A DNA stretch of 64,000 bases from Rhabditophanes sp. KR3021 (lineage: Eukaryota; Nematoda; Chromadorea; Rhabditida; Alloionematidae). Numbering within the stretch: the first letter of the stretch is position 1; every line of letters begins with the position of its first letter. The stretch covers positions 1,488,001-1,552,000 of the forward strand of contig CAUJLY010000001.1 of the NCBI GenBank assembly GCA_963281155.1. Direction: 5' to 3'. The translations under genes were made by a program, and so were the position numbers. Under the pieces are notes generated by a model. The model was given only the letters and a program-made list of their open reading frames with translations, made no database searches and was not told where the DNA came from. Positions 11,896-23,218 of the stretch are shown piece by piece.

Positions 11896-13391
11896 ATGTT
11901 TAAAAATATAATTGCTTTACTTGTGTTCGCCTTGGCTTGCAACCTTGGATCAGCTGAATCCGATGGAGTAGACTTTGTCTTTTCATACAGTGCGTATGCC
12001 TTGAATAAAATCTCTAAAGTTGCTAGTGCTTCTGTTGTTGTTATTCCATTGGGAAAGGACAATACTTATTGTGATTTTATTTACACTAAATCGTCTGGAC
12101 AAATGAAGACAATTCATACGATTCCTGTTTTTGGAAAGACTAATGAAGTAAGTTCAGAATAAATAGATAAAAATGAAATTTTTAGTATCAATTCAACTTT
12201 ACTGAAGTAGTTCTTCTAACTCAATACGATGCTTATGATTTCGATGAACAAATTGTTAAAGACTTCCGAATCTTCGCTAAATGCACAGCCAAAGTAAAAC
12301 TAATCGGAAAGATCAGCGATCAAATCAACGCCTGGGGCGATATGTTCCTCATTCCAAGTTCAAGCAATGCAGCCATTCAATACGTCCTCGCCATGCCAAC
12401 ATCAAGTTTCGGTGAAAAAGGATCTGTCTCTTTCTTACCTGTCGCTTCATCCGGCCAAATCACCATCAACATCACCACTTTCATGACAGATACTGAATAC
12501 GGCAGAAACAGATCCTACACCTATGACATGGCCATAGCTCAAGATCAACGTTACATGAGTGTAATGTTCAACGTCTTCAATAATGCCTCTCTAATCCTAA
12601 CTGCCTCCTCGCCAATTATGATCACCCTAACAGCTCCAAGAGTCACCTCCAACTCAATCACAACAGACTATTGCGGCACAACGTGCCTCTCCGACTACGT
12701 AACATTCATGCCAATTGGAGTGAACGAAAAAAAATGTAAATTTGAATCGAATCAACCAGAAGAAAATATGATTACAAATGATTTTACTTCTCGAATCTAC
12801 ATATATCCCACTTATCAAGATGGTATTTGCAACGATAAGCTTACAGCAACAGTGTATGACGATATTACTAATTTGGCTCGTGGTACAACAATTGATATCA
12901 GTTTATACGGAAAGTCTTCTGTTTCACTAGTCAATAAAAAACAAACTGGTGTATTAACTTACGACGGACCTTTAAGAAGTTACCGTCAAGGAGCTATATT
13001 GGAAAGTGATGGCATTACTGCACATGGACATTTCGCCCATTATTTGCCTATGACCAAAGAATGGGTTGAGGGCAATTATCAATTTTTCACTTTAGCTAAG
13101 GATTGTGTTTTGGAATTTTATGTTCAAGGTGAACCTAACACCAATTCTATTGATTTGAATCACATCAAGATTGATGGCACACCCGTTACAAATATGACTT
13201 TTACTACAAAAGTAATAGAATTATTTGATACCAATGTTTCACAATATGCTGTTTCGATCAAGGGATATGGAATACATACCTTTGTCAATGAAGGAAGCGG
13301 AAAGAGTGTTGGTTATGTTATTTGTAAGAATGTCAATTCACCTTCTTCGGGAATGGGGTATTTGACTGGATTTAATATGGCTCAAGTTTGA
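11896..13391 (+). CDS. Secreted IgGFc-binding-protein-N-terminal-domain-like protein 1
   Basis: Exons 11896-12147 and 12186-13391 (38-nt intron, phase 0) give about 485 residues. A signal peptide (MFKNIIALLVFALACNLGSA) is followed by ESDGVDFVF, a motif shared in variant form with the genes at 23219 and 25692 (DSDGTDFVA, DSDGTYFVA). The body alternates beta-strand-like segments and includes the family pattern of a charged, hydrophobic K-V-K-L stretch followed by GDMFLIP. In gene 2 this reads GDVYLVLP and in gene 3 GDMYLVP. Family knowledge: IgGFc-binding N-terminal domains occur in mucin-like secreted proteins and are expanded in nematodes; the precise function is unknown. Unlike its paralogs it has no Thr-rich stalk or C-terminal hydrophobic tail, so it is predicted to be soluble. 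The ATG at 11896 begins the signal peptide; upstream in-frame codons are ignored. Confidence 0.8.
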
Positions 13392-13759
13392 AAATTAATA
13401 AACAGTTTTTATTTTATTATTTTGATATATAAACAACTGTTATTTATTTACTTATCACTTCCTTTCAAAGACGTACAATAACAGACTAGACAATCTTATT
13501 TATCCTCAACCCATCATCGTATCTAACTTGCTGACTAAGTAATAACATAGTATGATGCAGAGTTGTCATTTCAGTAAATAATTATAGTCCAAATAGGTAA
13601 AGCAGGTAATTAGAGTTTAAGTTTATATGTAATTAATATTTTATGTGGATAAAATATCTGCCTCCCACACCTCCCTTTTTGGGATAAAATTTGGGTGTAT
13701 GTTGTTGTGTTCAGATAACAACCGCTTTCTCAATTCATTTCATTTCGAGTGTTTTGTTG

Positions 13760-14928
13760 ATGGTTATTATGAAATGTGTTGCTATCAAAAATATCCCGAT
13801 ACTACTTGCATACTACGATGGAACTGGAAGATATCATAAAGAGTATGAAATAACTTTTATTTTTATTAATATAAATTTATTTTAGTCATCGAATCAAGTG
13901 TGACTTTACTATCAAAAATGAATTGAGTAATGTAGGTGTAAGTTTATTAAATTATGAAGAATATGTTAATAATCGCTTTATAGGATTTGGCATTTCAAAT
14001 GCGTGATCAAAGTAGACCGAGGCGATTTTTCAAAGGAACATTCCATTTCAAGGGACATGGAAAGAAATGACAAAAAAGGTATCTTCTGCTGAATTTGATC
14101 AAATAAAAGAAGATTTAATCAAGGATATTCAACAAACAGAGACTATTGCAAAGGAAAATAGCGATGGCTTGTCAAATTTTTCAAGCACATATTACTTTTA
14201 TGCTGGTATGTCCAAGAAATGATACCAAACGTCCTCAACACATTTGGATATTGTTGGCCGAAATGAAGGGGAATAAATTAATCTTTGTACTAAGAGAAAG
14301 TCTTTTAACGGCTGAAGAAGATAAAGCGAATGATTATGCCAACGAGAGAGAAAAAAATTAAAATACGGTGTTGTTATTGAAGAAATCCTTCACAACACAA
14401 AGATTTGTAAAAAAGTTATTAAAAGAATGGAGGAAAGATCAGCTTTGTTGACCAAAGAATGTGATGATTATGAAGGCAGAGCAAGTAAAAGAAATGTAAA
14501 GGATCAAAGATAGTAATTGAAGAAAAAATTAAGCATAATTATGCTGTAGATGTTCTAAGAGCTGGATTCGATAGTTTTATAAATGTTGATTATGAAACTG
14601 GTTGATGAGAAAATGATTGAGAAAGTTGTTCCGAATAGTTCTTTGGACAACCCAAAACGGTGATGAATCTGAAACTCATAATGAAACCGATGACGAAACG
14701 AGTTCTTCGAGTGAGGAAAATGAAGCTATGGACAGACAAAAATATCTTGCTAAATTGAACAGTACTATCCATAATTTAAGTGCTAAGTTAGATGTATATG
14801 AAAAATTAAAGACTGCTGCAGCGAAACATAAAAGTGATAACGATGGTATTGCAATTATAACTTTTCTATTTTTTATGATTATTTCTTTAGTCATGCGTGC
14901 TTACTTCCTGAAAGATGTGTTTACGTGA
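13760..14928 (+). pseudogene. Decayed coiled-coil, tail-anchored protein gene
   Basis: A series of coding-like segments runs in one direction but in several frames. First is an N-terminal piece (DGTGRYHK, then after two short plausible introns DLAFQMRDQSRPRRFF). Next comes a helical piece containing KEMTKKVSSAEFDQIKED at about 14060-14220. Further pieces contain EEDKANDYANERE, KRMEERSALLTKECDDYE, and a final 103-codon frame at 14617-14928. The last frame is acidic (DETSSSSEENE), then a heptad-like helix, then a hydrophobic segment (IITFLFFMIISLVM) and a short polar tail, as in tail-anchored membrane proteins. At least four frame changes or stops separate these pieces, and most cannot be explained by GT-AG introns. 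No family identified with confidence; a BAR-like helical fold is one guess. Confidence 0.5.
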
Positions 14929-15252
14929 ATGCGTGTTTTTTAAGTTTGTCAATTTGAATTTATCGAAAAGTTATTTATTTATTTTTACTTTCAATTAATA
15001 AACAATAACAAATTCTTTTTACAAATAATATCGATAATTTATTTACATCAACAAGTCCTTCTATTGTAAAACTAATTATTCTTCTAATCAAAAAATCTTT
15101 ATAACATAACAGTATTATGAGCAAATATTTAGATAACAAGGAAAGTAAAGTATTAACGTTAGTAAAGTATAATATTGCTTGCCTGTTTAATTCATTCTTA
15201 AGGACAGAGAAACATTTATTCTTTTTATTTTACTAGATTGGAAGACGATAAG
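14929..15252. other. Intergenic, 324 bases
   Basis: Very AT-rich. It holds an AATAAACAATAA signal near 14997 that would serve the preceding decayed gene, and the presumed promoter of the HSP70-like gene. Nothing else seen. Confidence 0.5.
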
Positions 15253-17058
15253 ATGATTTGTGTGGCTTTTGATATTGGTAATCAGAACTCTTATACTGGG
15301 GCTATCATTAATGAGTGTCCAGAGGTTATTCCTTCTGAGTATGGCGGCCGATCCATTCCGTAAGATTTATCACCATGCGTTGAAATGAAAATTAAACTTA
15401 ATAATATTAGGACATGTGTTTCAATCCGCCCAACTTATCGAATCATGGGAAACGTTGCAAAAAACGAGATGTCTCTAAATCTTGACACCACATTTCTCAA
15501 CTTCAAACATCTTCTTTCTCCCGACGCCAATCTAAAAGAATGGGACAAATACCTCTTCGGCAAATCCCTTCACATCGAAAATGGCAAACTAGCCTTCCAT
15601 CTGAACTATCAAAATAACCAAATATTCATTGAACCCCTTCAACTCTATGCCTCCATCCTAAAACATTTGAAATCAAACGTAATCAAAATGTGTCCTGATA
15701 ACAAAACTTTCACCGAAATGATTTTAACCTGCCCCCATTTCTTCGATAAAACTCAACGCCAATACATGGTAGCCGCAGCTAAAATAGCTGGCTTACCAGA
15801 TCCCATCATCTTAAATGAAAACCAGGCATTAGCGTTGACTTATTCAGATAGCCAATGCAGTGGTCTAAAAATAGATAAACATGTTTTGTTTCTGAATATC
15901 GGACATTCACATTTGGATGTTACTTTATTTCAATTCTATGGAAAGTTAGCAACTGATACACCTGTTATTTTGTTAAAGAAAGAAAAGTTTAGTCTAGAGG
16001 TTGGTGGGATTTATTTTGATGAGGTTTTGGTGAAGCATTTTGTGGATGCGTTTAGAAATAAATACAAGATTGATGTTAAGGAAAATTCGATTGAATATTT
16101 AAGATTGTTGAATGAATGTGAAAGTGTTAAGAAGAAGTTGGAGAACGGTAGTGAAAATGTTGTGCTTAGATTGGATAATTTTCTTGGAATCGAGGAAGTG
16201 ACTGGAGAGATAAATAAAATGAAATTTAATGGACTTTGTGGACATTTGTATAATATCATCAAGAATACCATTTTTAGAGTTTTGGAAGAGACTAATTGTA
16301 TGACAGCTGATATTGACGACATTATTTTGGCTGGGGGATCTTCAAGGATCCGAAAAATCAGTGAAATTGTTAAAGAAATCTTCAAAAAAGACCCATTGAC
16401 TACAATTAATCAGGAGGAAGCTGTGGCACTTGGTGCAATTATTTATTCACAAAGAAAAGCTTACTTCTTGGAGACTGGAAATAATGTCGAGGGAATAATT
16501 TATAAAAATGAAGAAACTCTTGATTCCGAATTAGCTAAATATCAAGCCCGTAAAGACCAAAATAATATTAGTTTTTTGAGAGGAGCTTGGAATTGCTTTT
16601 GTTCAACAATAGGTAAATTCTTTGGATGTTGTTATGGAAGCAGAAAATCTAGTTACGATAAAATGAATTCCAAACAAATGAATCACACAAAGGTCGATCA
16701 AGAGTATGAATTGGAAGAAAGAAGAAATTCAAAATCAGACATCCCCTGTGACGCACTAGCTGCTTATATCAAACAAGAAGAACAATTTACAAAAGATGAA
16801 GAAATCCACCAAAATATAGGGAAAAAACACAATGATTTAGAAGACAAAGTAATCTATGTTTTGGATTTAATGGAAGAAATCAAAACACTCGATCCCAATC
16901 AAAATCTAAATGAGTTTTCAATCAAAGCTAATCAACTTGAAGATTGGCTTAGAGCCGAAAATTTCAACAAAAACATCGCTGACTACCAAATCAAAGAAAT
17001 CTATATTGAAGAAGTGGAAAAGTCACTTAATACTTTATATGGATCTATAACTAAATAA
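15253..17058 (+). CDS. Divergent HSP70-like protein A (degenerate ATPase, no evident SBD-beta)
   Basis: Exons 15253-15359 and 15411-17058 (51-nt intron, phase 2) give 584 residues. The first 360 or so follow the HSP70 nucleotide-binding fold. DIGNQNSYTG replaces DLGTTYSCVG. GNVAKNEMSLN matches G.AAKNQ..MN. ILNENQALALTYS matches the IINEPTAAAIAYG helix. FLNIGHSHLDV replaces FDLGGGTFDV. DDIILAGGSSRIRKI and EAVALGAIIYSQR are well conserved. Compared with bovine Hsc70, the Thr13-, Asp199- and Thr204-type nucleotide residues are replaced, while the Lys71- and Glu175-type residues persist. I see no DLLLLD linker and no beta-sandwich; instead a short Cys-rich stretch (NCFCSTIGKFFGCC, about 426) leads to an acidic helical C-terminus resembling the HSP70 lid. 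It probably binds nucleotide poorly or not at all; role unknown. Paralog B starts 146 bases downstream. Confidence 0.82.
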
Positions 17059-17204
17059 TTCTATCTATTAATTTTTATGTTTGCGATAATAAATTTTTTG
17101 ATTGCACCTTATCAGTATAGTGATTATTACTTTTATTTTTGCGTGGAATCTGATGATAGAATCATATTTAGTGTTACAAATTTTAATTTACTAGTCTTGT
17201 CGTT

Positions 17205-19096
17205 ATGACAATAATTAGTTTTTCAGTTGGCAACCAATACAGCTATGTTGGTTGCTTGATTAATGATTGCCCGGAGATTATTGCGACTGAGTACGGAGGA
17301 AAGTCAACTCCGTGAGTTAAATTATTCATTACACTTATTGTTGTTTCAGAACTTTTGTGTCAATTCGACCAGAGAGTCGTACCGTTGGAAATGTTGCCAA
17401 AAATGAATTATTTTCTAATCTTGAAAACACAGTATTTAATTTTAGAAATATAATAGGCGAAGAAGATTTGAATGAAATTAAAAAATATGAACATTATTTG
17501 CCAAATACTTTTTCTAAGGATGCAAACAATCATATAGCTTTACAATTTAAGTACAAAAACAAAGATCTAGTTCTAAATCCTGTTCAATTATTAGCAACAC
17601 TTTTAAAGCATATGAAGGATGATTTTGTTAAAACTAATCCTGAGATGTTCAAAATGGAAGAGGTAGAGGAAATTGTCATTACATGTCCTTATTATTTTAC
17701 AAATTCACAAAAAATGTGTTTGATGGTAGCTTGTGAAATTGCCGAAATTAAATGTACTAAGATATTGGATGAGAATTTAGCTATTGCTTTAGCTTATGAT
17801 AATATTCCTTGTATCTCCCCTAAAGACAAAAATGTGCTTTTTGTAAGTATTGGAGCTTCCTCGGCAGATATCAGTTTATTTTGTTTCAAATCAAGTACTC
17901 AAATTGTATTGTTAGAACAAAACACTTTGCTTGATGTAGGAGGAATGTATTTTGATTTAGTTTTGTTTGATTATGTCGTTGGTGAGCTAAAGGCTAAATA
18001 TAGTATTGAATCACCATCAAATAAAAAAGACTATTTAAGACTTTTATTCGAATGTGAAAATATTAAGAAGAAATTGGGACATTCAAATGAAAATTATTTT
18101 ATTAAATTAGACAATTTTAGTGGCAAAGAACAAGTCTCTGTTACTATTTCAATGAAAATATTCGACAAAATTTGCAAGTTATTGTATGAAAAAATAAAAA
18201 AAAGTTTGGAATGCTTAGGTGCGGAGTTTAGTATAGATGAGATTGTTTTGGCTGGTGGATCCACACGACTCCCAATGATTTCTAAAATTATCCATACTGT
18301 ATTTAAAAAGAACCCTAAAACGACAATTAATCAAGAAGAATGTGTTGCACTTGGAGCTGTAATATTTGGGCAACGCAACAAGGATTCTAATTTAAAGTTA
18401 GAATCTTTTAAAAAATATCCTTTTGATAATCATGTATTTTATGTTCACAATCACGAAAATAAGAATAACGATAAGATTAAGTCATCGATTCAAGTCAATA
18501 ATGATACAATGGAACCCTTAATTGAAGATAACGAACTTGGTGATGGCGTTGAAAGTCCAAAAGTTTGCCATAAGGAACATCACTGGTTTATAAAGATGTT
18601 GCTGAACTTGTTTAGAACAATCAAAGAGAGCAATATTTTCAATCTGGCCTTTTATTTTAATTATTTCGGAATCTTGCAAATTGAGATGAATGACAAACTA
18701 GCGCATAGTAAAATAGACGCACCACATTCATGGAATGAATTGGGCAATAAGAATTTAGAAGTTTTTAAGAATATTCCTATCCAAAATATAATTAATGACT
18801 CAATGCTGCAAAGATTCAAAGCACAGGAAGTTGAATTTATTCAAGATGAAGTTATACTAAAGGACATAGCATTGAGAAATTACGAATTTGAAAATAAAAT
18901 TATTATTTTGATTGAATATATTGAAGATATAGTTGAAAATATTGAAGAAAAAAACAAATACATCGAAGAGTTAAAAGCAATAGTTGTTTGGATAAATTCA
19001 AATGACTGTCAGGAAACAGACAAAGACTATGATGCTACATTTAAAAAAGTTCAAGATATTGAAAGGCTTGTCAAATTCGTGGAAACAAGTGTTTAA
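17205..19096 (+). CDS. Divergent HSP70-like protein B (degenerate ATPase, tandem paralog)
   Basis: Exons 17205-17311 and 17350-19096 (38-nt intron) give 617 residues. Exon 1 is 107 nt and the intron is phase 2, exactly as in the paralog at 15253, so the pair arose by tandem duplication. FSVGNQYSYVG replaces the phosphate-1 loop, so even the Asp10-type residue is lost. GNVAKNELFSN, ILDENLAIALAYD, DEIVLAGGSTRLPMI and ECVALGAVIFGQR are HSP70-like. FVSIGASSADI replaces the phosphate-2 loop, and the Lys71-type residue is Arg (NFRNIIG). After the nucleotide-binding part comes a polar region, then a hydrophobic/aromatic stretch (IFNLAFYFNYFGIL, about 430) that could contact membrane or a client. An acidic helical C-terminus follows. 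No canonical peptide-binding beta-domain is visible. More degenerate than copy A; best read as a pseudo-chaperone that scaffolds rather than hydrolyses ATP. Confidence 0.82.
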
Positions 19097-19125
19097 AACA
19101 ATCCTTTTTACGTAGTACAACCAGT

Positions 19126-19500
19126 TCAAATTCCATTGTATTGTTCATGATCGCATAAGGCTGCCTTCACTCCAATTGCTTTCGTTGCAAGATCAACTCT
19201 TTGTTTTAAATGCATTTAAAAGCTGGGTTGATTTGTTGAACAGATAATTATTACCATCCAAGCAAAATTGTCCCCAATTATCTATACCAAATAAAATATT
19301 TGTCTTATTATTCCTTGGAGCATTAGATTGTCCCTCAATAATCCTCCCATAACTCTAAACAAAAAAGTAGGTGACAGATCATACTTAATTTGTGTTCAGA
19401 TTACTCATCAATTTAAGTTGTTGTTGTCAATCACACAACCATCGCTTGATAATAATTCATCATAGTCTTTCACACTTTTACTTTTACCCTTAAAGAAAGA
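19126..19500 (-). pseudogene. Unidentified decayed coding remnant
   Basis: On the minus strand, coding-like peptides appear in order: VKDYDELLSSDGC (about 19480-19400), then after a GAGTAATC...TTTGTTTAG intron-like gap YGRIIEGQSN...LFGIDNWGQFCLDG (about 19340-19230), then after a one-base frame change RVDLATKAIGVKAALCDHE ending in TGA at 19126. The amino-acid composition and conserved-looking Gly/Cys/Trp argue for real ancestry, but a stop before the donor and the frame change argue that it is broken. I could not assign a family. Confidence 0.4.
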
Positions 19501-19890
19501 ATGTGATAGAACACAAAAAACTTTTTATGTAAAAGTAAGTATCATCTCTTGTCATCTTGTATCGACACACGACCTTCTATTTTTTCGATCAACACCCCAC
19601 CACAGCACAATAAATATATGGTGGTGTGTATTTTTGGGAAAATTACTAAAACTAGTAAAAGGCTAAATGTCTTCTTCTATTTAACACCCTTACTTTTAAA
19701 TAACAAATTATTACATTTTTCGATGTCAACACCACTATTATGATTTATTCTAATTAGGTGAATCATGGAATTTATGAAACTTAATTAGATACTATTATCC
19801 TATGTTATTTTGACATTTAAACCACCAACATTCGACACTTTTACTTTAATTTTATTTAAACTTTACGATAATATTTATTTTAGAAGAACA
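19501..19890. other. Intergenic, upstream of mig-2
   Basis: AT-rich. The TTTATTTTAG just before 19884 is a strong acceptor placed seven bases upstream of the mig-2 ATG, consistent with trans-splicing or with a 5' UTR exon. No other feature seen. Confidence 0.5.
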
Positions 19891-20524
19891 ATGTCGGCTC
19901 CTTCAAGGCAAATTAAGTGCGTCGTGGTTGGTGATGGAACAGTAGGTAAAACTTGCATGCTTATTTCATATACTACTGATTCCTTTCCTGTTGAATATGT
20001 GCCTACTGTCTTTGATAATTATTCGACTCAGTTGAATGTTGATGGAAGCAATGTCAATTTGGGGCTTTGGGATACAGCTGGGCAGGTAAGTTCGAAATTA
20101 TTATTTTTAGATAATGTTAAGAAATTATTTTTAGGAAGATTACGATCGTCTTCGCCCACTCAGCTACCCTCAAACCGATGTATTCGTCTTGTGCTATTCG
20201 GTTGTCTCTGGGGTTTCATTCGACAACGTCCTCAACAAATGGGCTCCTGAAATCAGAAACCACTGTCATGATACTCCAATAATCTTAGTCGGGACCAAAA
20301 TAGATCTTCGAGATAACAAAGAAGCCCGTGACTCCAGTCAAAACGATTCCCGTCCTCCCATAACTAAATCACAAGGCCAAAAAATGGCAAACAAAATCAA
20401 GGCAGTAAAGTACCTCGAATGCAGTGCTCTAACACAAAATGGACTCCGGAACGTATTCGAAGATGCTGTCAGATGCGTCATCTCACCCAATATCAAAAAA
20501 AAGAAGGGCTGCAACATTTTGTAA
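19891..20524 (+). CDS. mig-2: Rho-family GTPase MIG-2
   Basis: Exons 19891-20085 and 20135-20524 (49-nt intron after the DTAGQ codons, phase 0) encode 194 residues, the length of C. elegans MIG-2. All GTPase boxes are present: P-loop GDGTVGKT, switch [10 protein letters not shown], switch [29 protein letters not shown] (NKxD type as TKxD, usual for Rho), and ECSALT. The insert helix region ([17 protein letters not shown]) is typical of Rac/MIG-2 members. The tail is polybasic (KKKKG) and ends CNIL, a CaaX box that with a final Leu predicts geranylgeranylation and plasma-membrane attachment. MIG-2 steers cell and axon migration through the actin cytoskeleton. The opening [19 protein letters not shown] is MIG-2-like rather than CED-10/Rac-like. 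ALG2 follows 358 bases downstream on the same strand. Confidence 0.95.
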
Positions 20525-20882
20525 AAGATCCAACATCGAAAAGAGTCTTGGCCATAACTAACTGCACACAAAATCTATTAAGAGTAAATCCACTACAAAA
20601 AAGAAACTATTATTGCTCTTTATTTTAATTTAATTATTAATTATTTCCTTTACTTCGTCTATTAAATGAGCATAAAAGCTTTTCTTTGATTACCTTTTTT
20701 GAATTTGGTTGTGTAAATGAGGTTATGGCCTTGGTAATATGTTTTCTTTTTGGGTGGTTGCTAGTGGTGACGCGAATTAGTGATTCCTTACAGAGAATCA
20801 TTTTATTTCATATAGAGAGTTGGTTTATACCTCTATAGAAAATTATATTGTTCCTTATAGATATTTTCCATTCCTTGGAAAG
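20525..20882. other. mig-2 / ALG2 intergenic spacer
   Basis: Contains several TATAG acceptor-like sites (about 20814, 20838, 20859) shortly before the ALG2 ATG, so the ALG2 mRNA could be trans-spliced. The spacing of 358 bases is long for a classical nematode operon but not excluded. Confidence 0.4.
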
Positions 20883-22067
20883 ATGAAAATTCTATTCCTA
20901 CATCCGGACCTGGGAATTGGCGGGGCCGAAAGACTGGTCGTGGATGCAGCTGTAGCTTACAAGCAAAAAGGACATCACGTTGAATTTGTAACAAATCATT
21001 ATTCAAGGAATCATTGCTTCGAGGAGACTAAACAATTCCCTATAAACCAAGTTAATTATCATATTCCTAGGTCAATTTTTGGAAAATGTATGGCTTTGTG
21101 TGCTTATATACGGATGTGTATTTTAGCTTTGTGGGTTTGTTGGAATCATCAAGACGCAGATATTTTATTTGTTGATCAAATCTCAGCTTGTCTCTTTATT
21201 TTAAAGCTCTTTTCCAACTCAAAGATCATTTTTTATTGCCATTATCCTGATCAACTGTTGACGCAAAGGCGTAGTTATTTTAAAGCTTTCTATAGATATT
21301 TCTTGGACACATTCGAGGAATGGACAACTAATTTGGCTGATGTTATTTGTGTTAACTCCAAATTTACTAAGTCTGTGGTACTCAAAACATTTCCCAAATT
21401 AAAATATAGAAAAATCGAAGTTGTATATCCTTCCCTGAATACTAGAAATTTTGAGAATGCAGAGAAAGTTGTTTTGGGTGATATTCCAAAGAAAACCAAG
21501 TTTTTGTTTGTTTCGTTGAACAGATTTGAGTTTAAAAAGCAGGTGGAGAGAGTTCTATTTGCTTTGGATCAAATATCAAAGAAATTAAGTGATCAGGAGA
21601 TGGAAAGTATATTTTTCATTATTGCTGGCGGATTCGATCCCTTGAATGAGGAAAATGAAAGAAATTTAAATCATCTAGAAGAGTTGGCGCAGAGATTAAA
21701 TATCAAGACTGCTAATTTGTTGTTTATGAAAAATCCGACGGATCAACAAAAAATACAACTACTAAGGCAAGCGTCGATGCTTATTTATACGCCAACGGGA
21801 GAACATTTCGGAATAGTACCTATTGAAGCAATGTACATGAAAACGGGTGTAATTGCAATGAATAGTGGAGGGCCTAAGGAAACTATCCAAGATGGAGTGA
21901 CTGGTTTTCTTATTTCAGAAGATCCTATTGAAATGGCCGCTAAAGTTATGGCAGTTGTCAAAGGTGAAATAGATCTTATCAAAATGGGAAACGAAGCTAA
22001 AAGGAGAGTGGAGCGATTATTTGCCTTTGATTCATTCAAAGAGACATTACATGAGCTGATTATTTAA
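20883..22067 (+). CDS. ALG2: Alpha-1,3/1,6-mannosyltransferase ALG2
   Basis: A single exon of 394 residues, full length for the family. ALG2 adds the second and third mannose to the dolichol-linked core glycan on the cytosolic face of the ER. Signatures: MKILFLHPDLGIGGAERLVVDAA at the start, hydrophobic membrane-binding segments at about 75-125, FYCHYPDQLLTQR, ADVICVNSKFT, the GT4 FLFVSLNRFEFKKQ block, and the nucleotide-sugar region GEHFGIVPIEAM (EX7E motif) followed by NSGGPKETI. The upstream in-frame region from 20820 has no ATG and is not expected to be translated. AATAAAG lies near 22103. The lack of introns is unusual among its neighbours, whose conserved genes all carry at least one. 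Confidence 0.95.
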   Translation: MKILFLHPDLGIGGAERLVVDAAVAYKQKGHHVEFVTNHYSRNHCFEETKQFPINQVNYHIPRSIFGKCMALCAYIRMCILALWVCWNHQDADILFVDQISACLFILKLFSNSKIIFYCHYPDQLLTQRRSYFKAFYRYFLDTFEEWTTNLADVICVNSKFTKSVVLKTFPKLKYRKIEVVYPSLNTRNFENAEKVVLGDIPKKTKFLFVSLNRFEFKKQVERVLFALDQISKKLSDQEMESIFFIIAGGFDPLNEENERNLNHLEELAQRLNIKTANLLFMKNPTDQQKIQLLRQASMLIYTPTGEHFGIVPIEAMYMKTGVIAMNSGGPKETIQDGVTGFLISEDPIEMAAKVMAVVKGEIDLIKMGNEAKRRVERLFAFDSFKETLHELII

Positions 22068-23218
22068 AACACTGTATTAAACGTTATTCTTAATTTCTTC
22101 AAATAAAGTATTTTATTTTTTTCATTTTCACACATATTTAATGTATACTCGCTTTCCATGGCTAAGTTAACAATTCCAAGAGCCACACATTTTTAGTAAG
22201 ATATGGGAACTTTAGTGCGATACTTATTTGAACAACTTTATATAAGGGACACACCCTGGATCCTTTATTAAAATTATATGTAAGGTATTTCTTTAAATGA
22301 TAATTTATTAATCGTATAAAGTAAGATTTGTTTACATTATTATCTCGAATTCTTCTTTCCTATAATGTCATCTCCTTTAGCAATGTCTTGTTTGCCTAGC
22401 TGTACACTTGTATTATGATTCTTAGTCATTCTCCATTTTACGTTTTCACCACATTGGCATCATTTCTTCTATCCATCTCTTTATCATTTAATTGCACAAG
22501 ACTTTCTATTTTGACCCTAACAAATCATTGCTCCTATTTTAGAAAGAAATTATTTGTGTGACCGCAAAAAAGTTATTGTATTTGCTCTAAATTGAATCCA
22601 ATAATGCAACATCCTTTTAGAAAGGATCTTTTATTTTAAATAAAATATATTGCTTGTTTTATTGTTTAGTTTAGTCTTATTAAGACTATTGAAAGTACAC
22701 CCATTCCCCTTTTTATTGTAATAATCGGTATGAAGCGTTAAAATACGATAATTTTTTTAACATACGAATTTAATTATATACAATAAAATTTACTTTGATC
22801 TCATGTATTTATTTGTATTATTAATATCAAAAAGAAAAATCATCTTATGCAATTTTGCAATAACACTTCTTTCATTATAAATCCATAAACTTTTAATTAC
22901 AATCAAGCATATCAATTTTAATCTTTATGAGTTCTTATCTTTTTGTGATCCAATTAAGAATATTATGGAGTCTTTTCGCTCACGGATTATCAACGCTTTC
23001 AAAGAGACTACTATGCACTAGGCGAAGAAAAGTATTGAGCATTCACTTAATATTATCGTTTTTAATTAAATAAAAACTGATTGATAGTTGATGGCCTTCC
23101 TTATCATAAAAAGTTGTCCCTAAAAAAGATACTTATCTGGCAATACTAATTTGAAAATTCAACAGAAAGGTCTTTAACAAGTGTAAGCTGCTAATCATTT
23201 TTAAAGACGTTACTTATA
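22068..23218. other. Intergenic, 1.15 kb
   Basis: AT-rich with no ORF of note, no tRNA-like or repeat structure recognised. Presumably the 3' UTR of ALG2 and the promoter of IgGFc-like gene 2. Confidence 0.5.

Noticed and set aside
15385..15410. ATG at 15385 as start of HSP70-like A
   Set aside because: It lies inside the intron; the exon at 15253 carries the HSP70 N-terminus and joins in phase.
22068..23218. Possible additional exon or small gene upstream of IgGFc-like gene 2
   Set aside because: No open frame with family motifs; the signal peptide at 23219 is complete.
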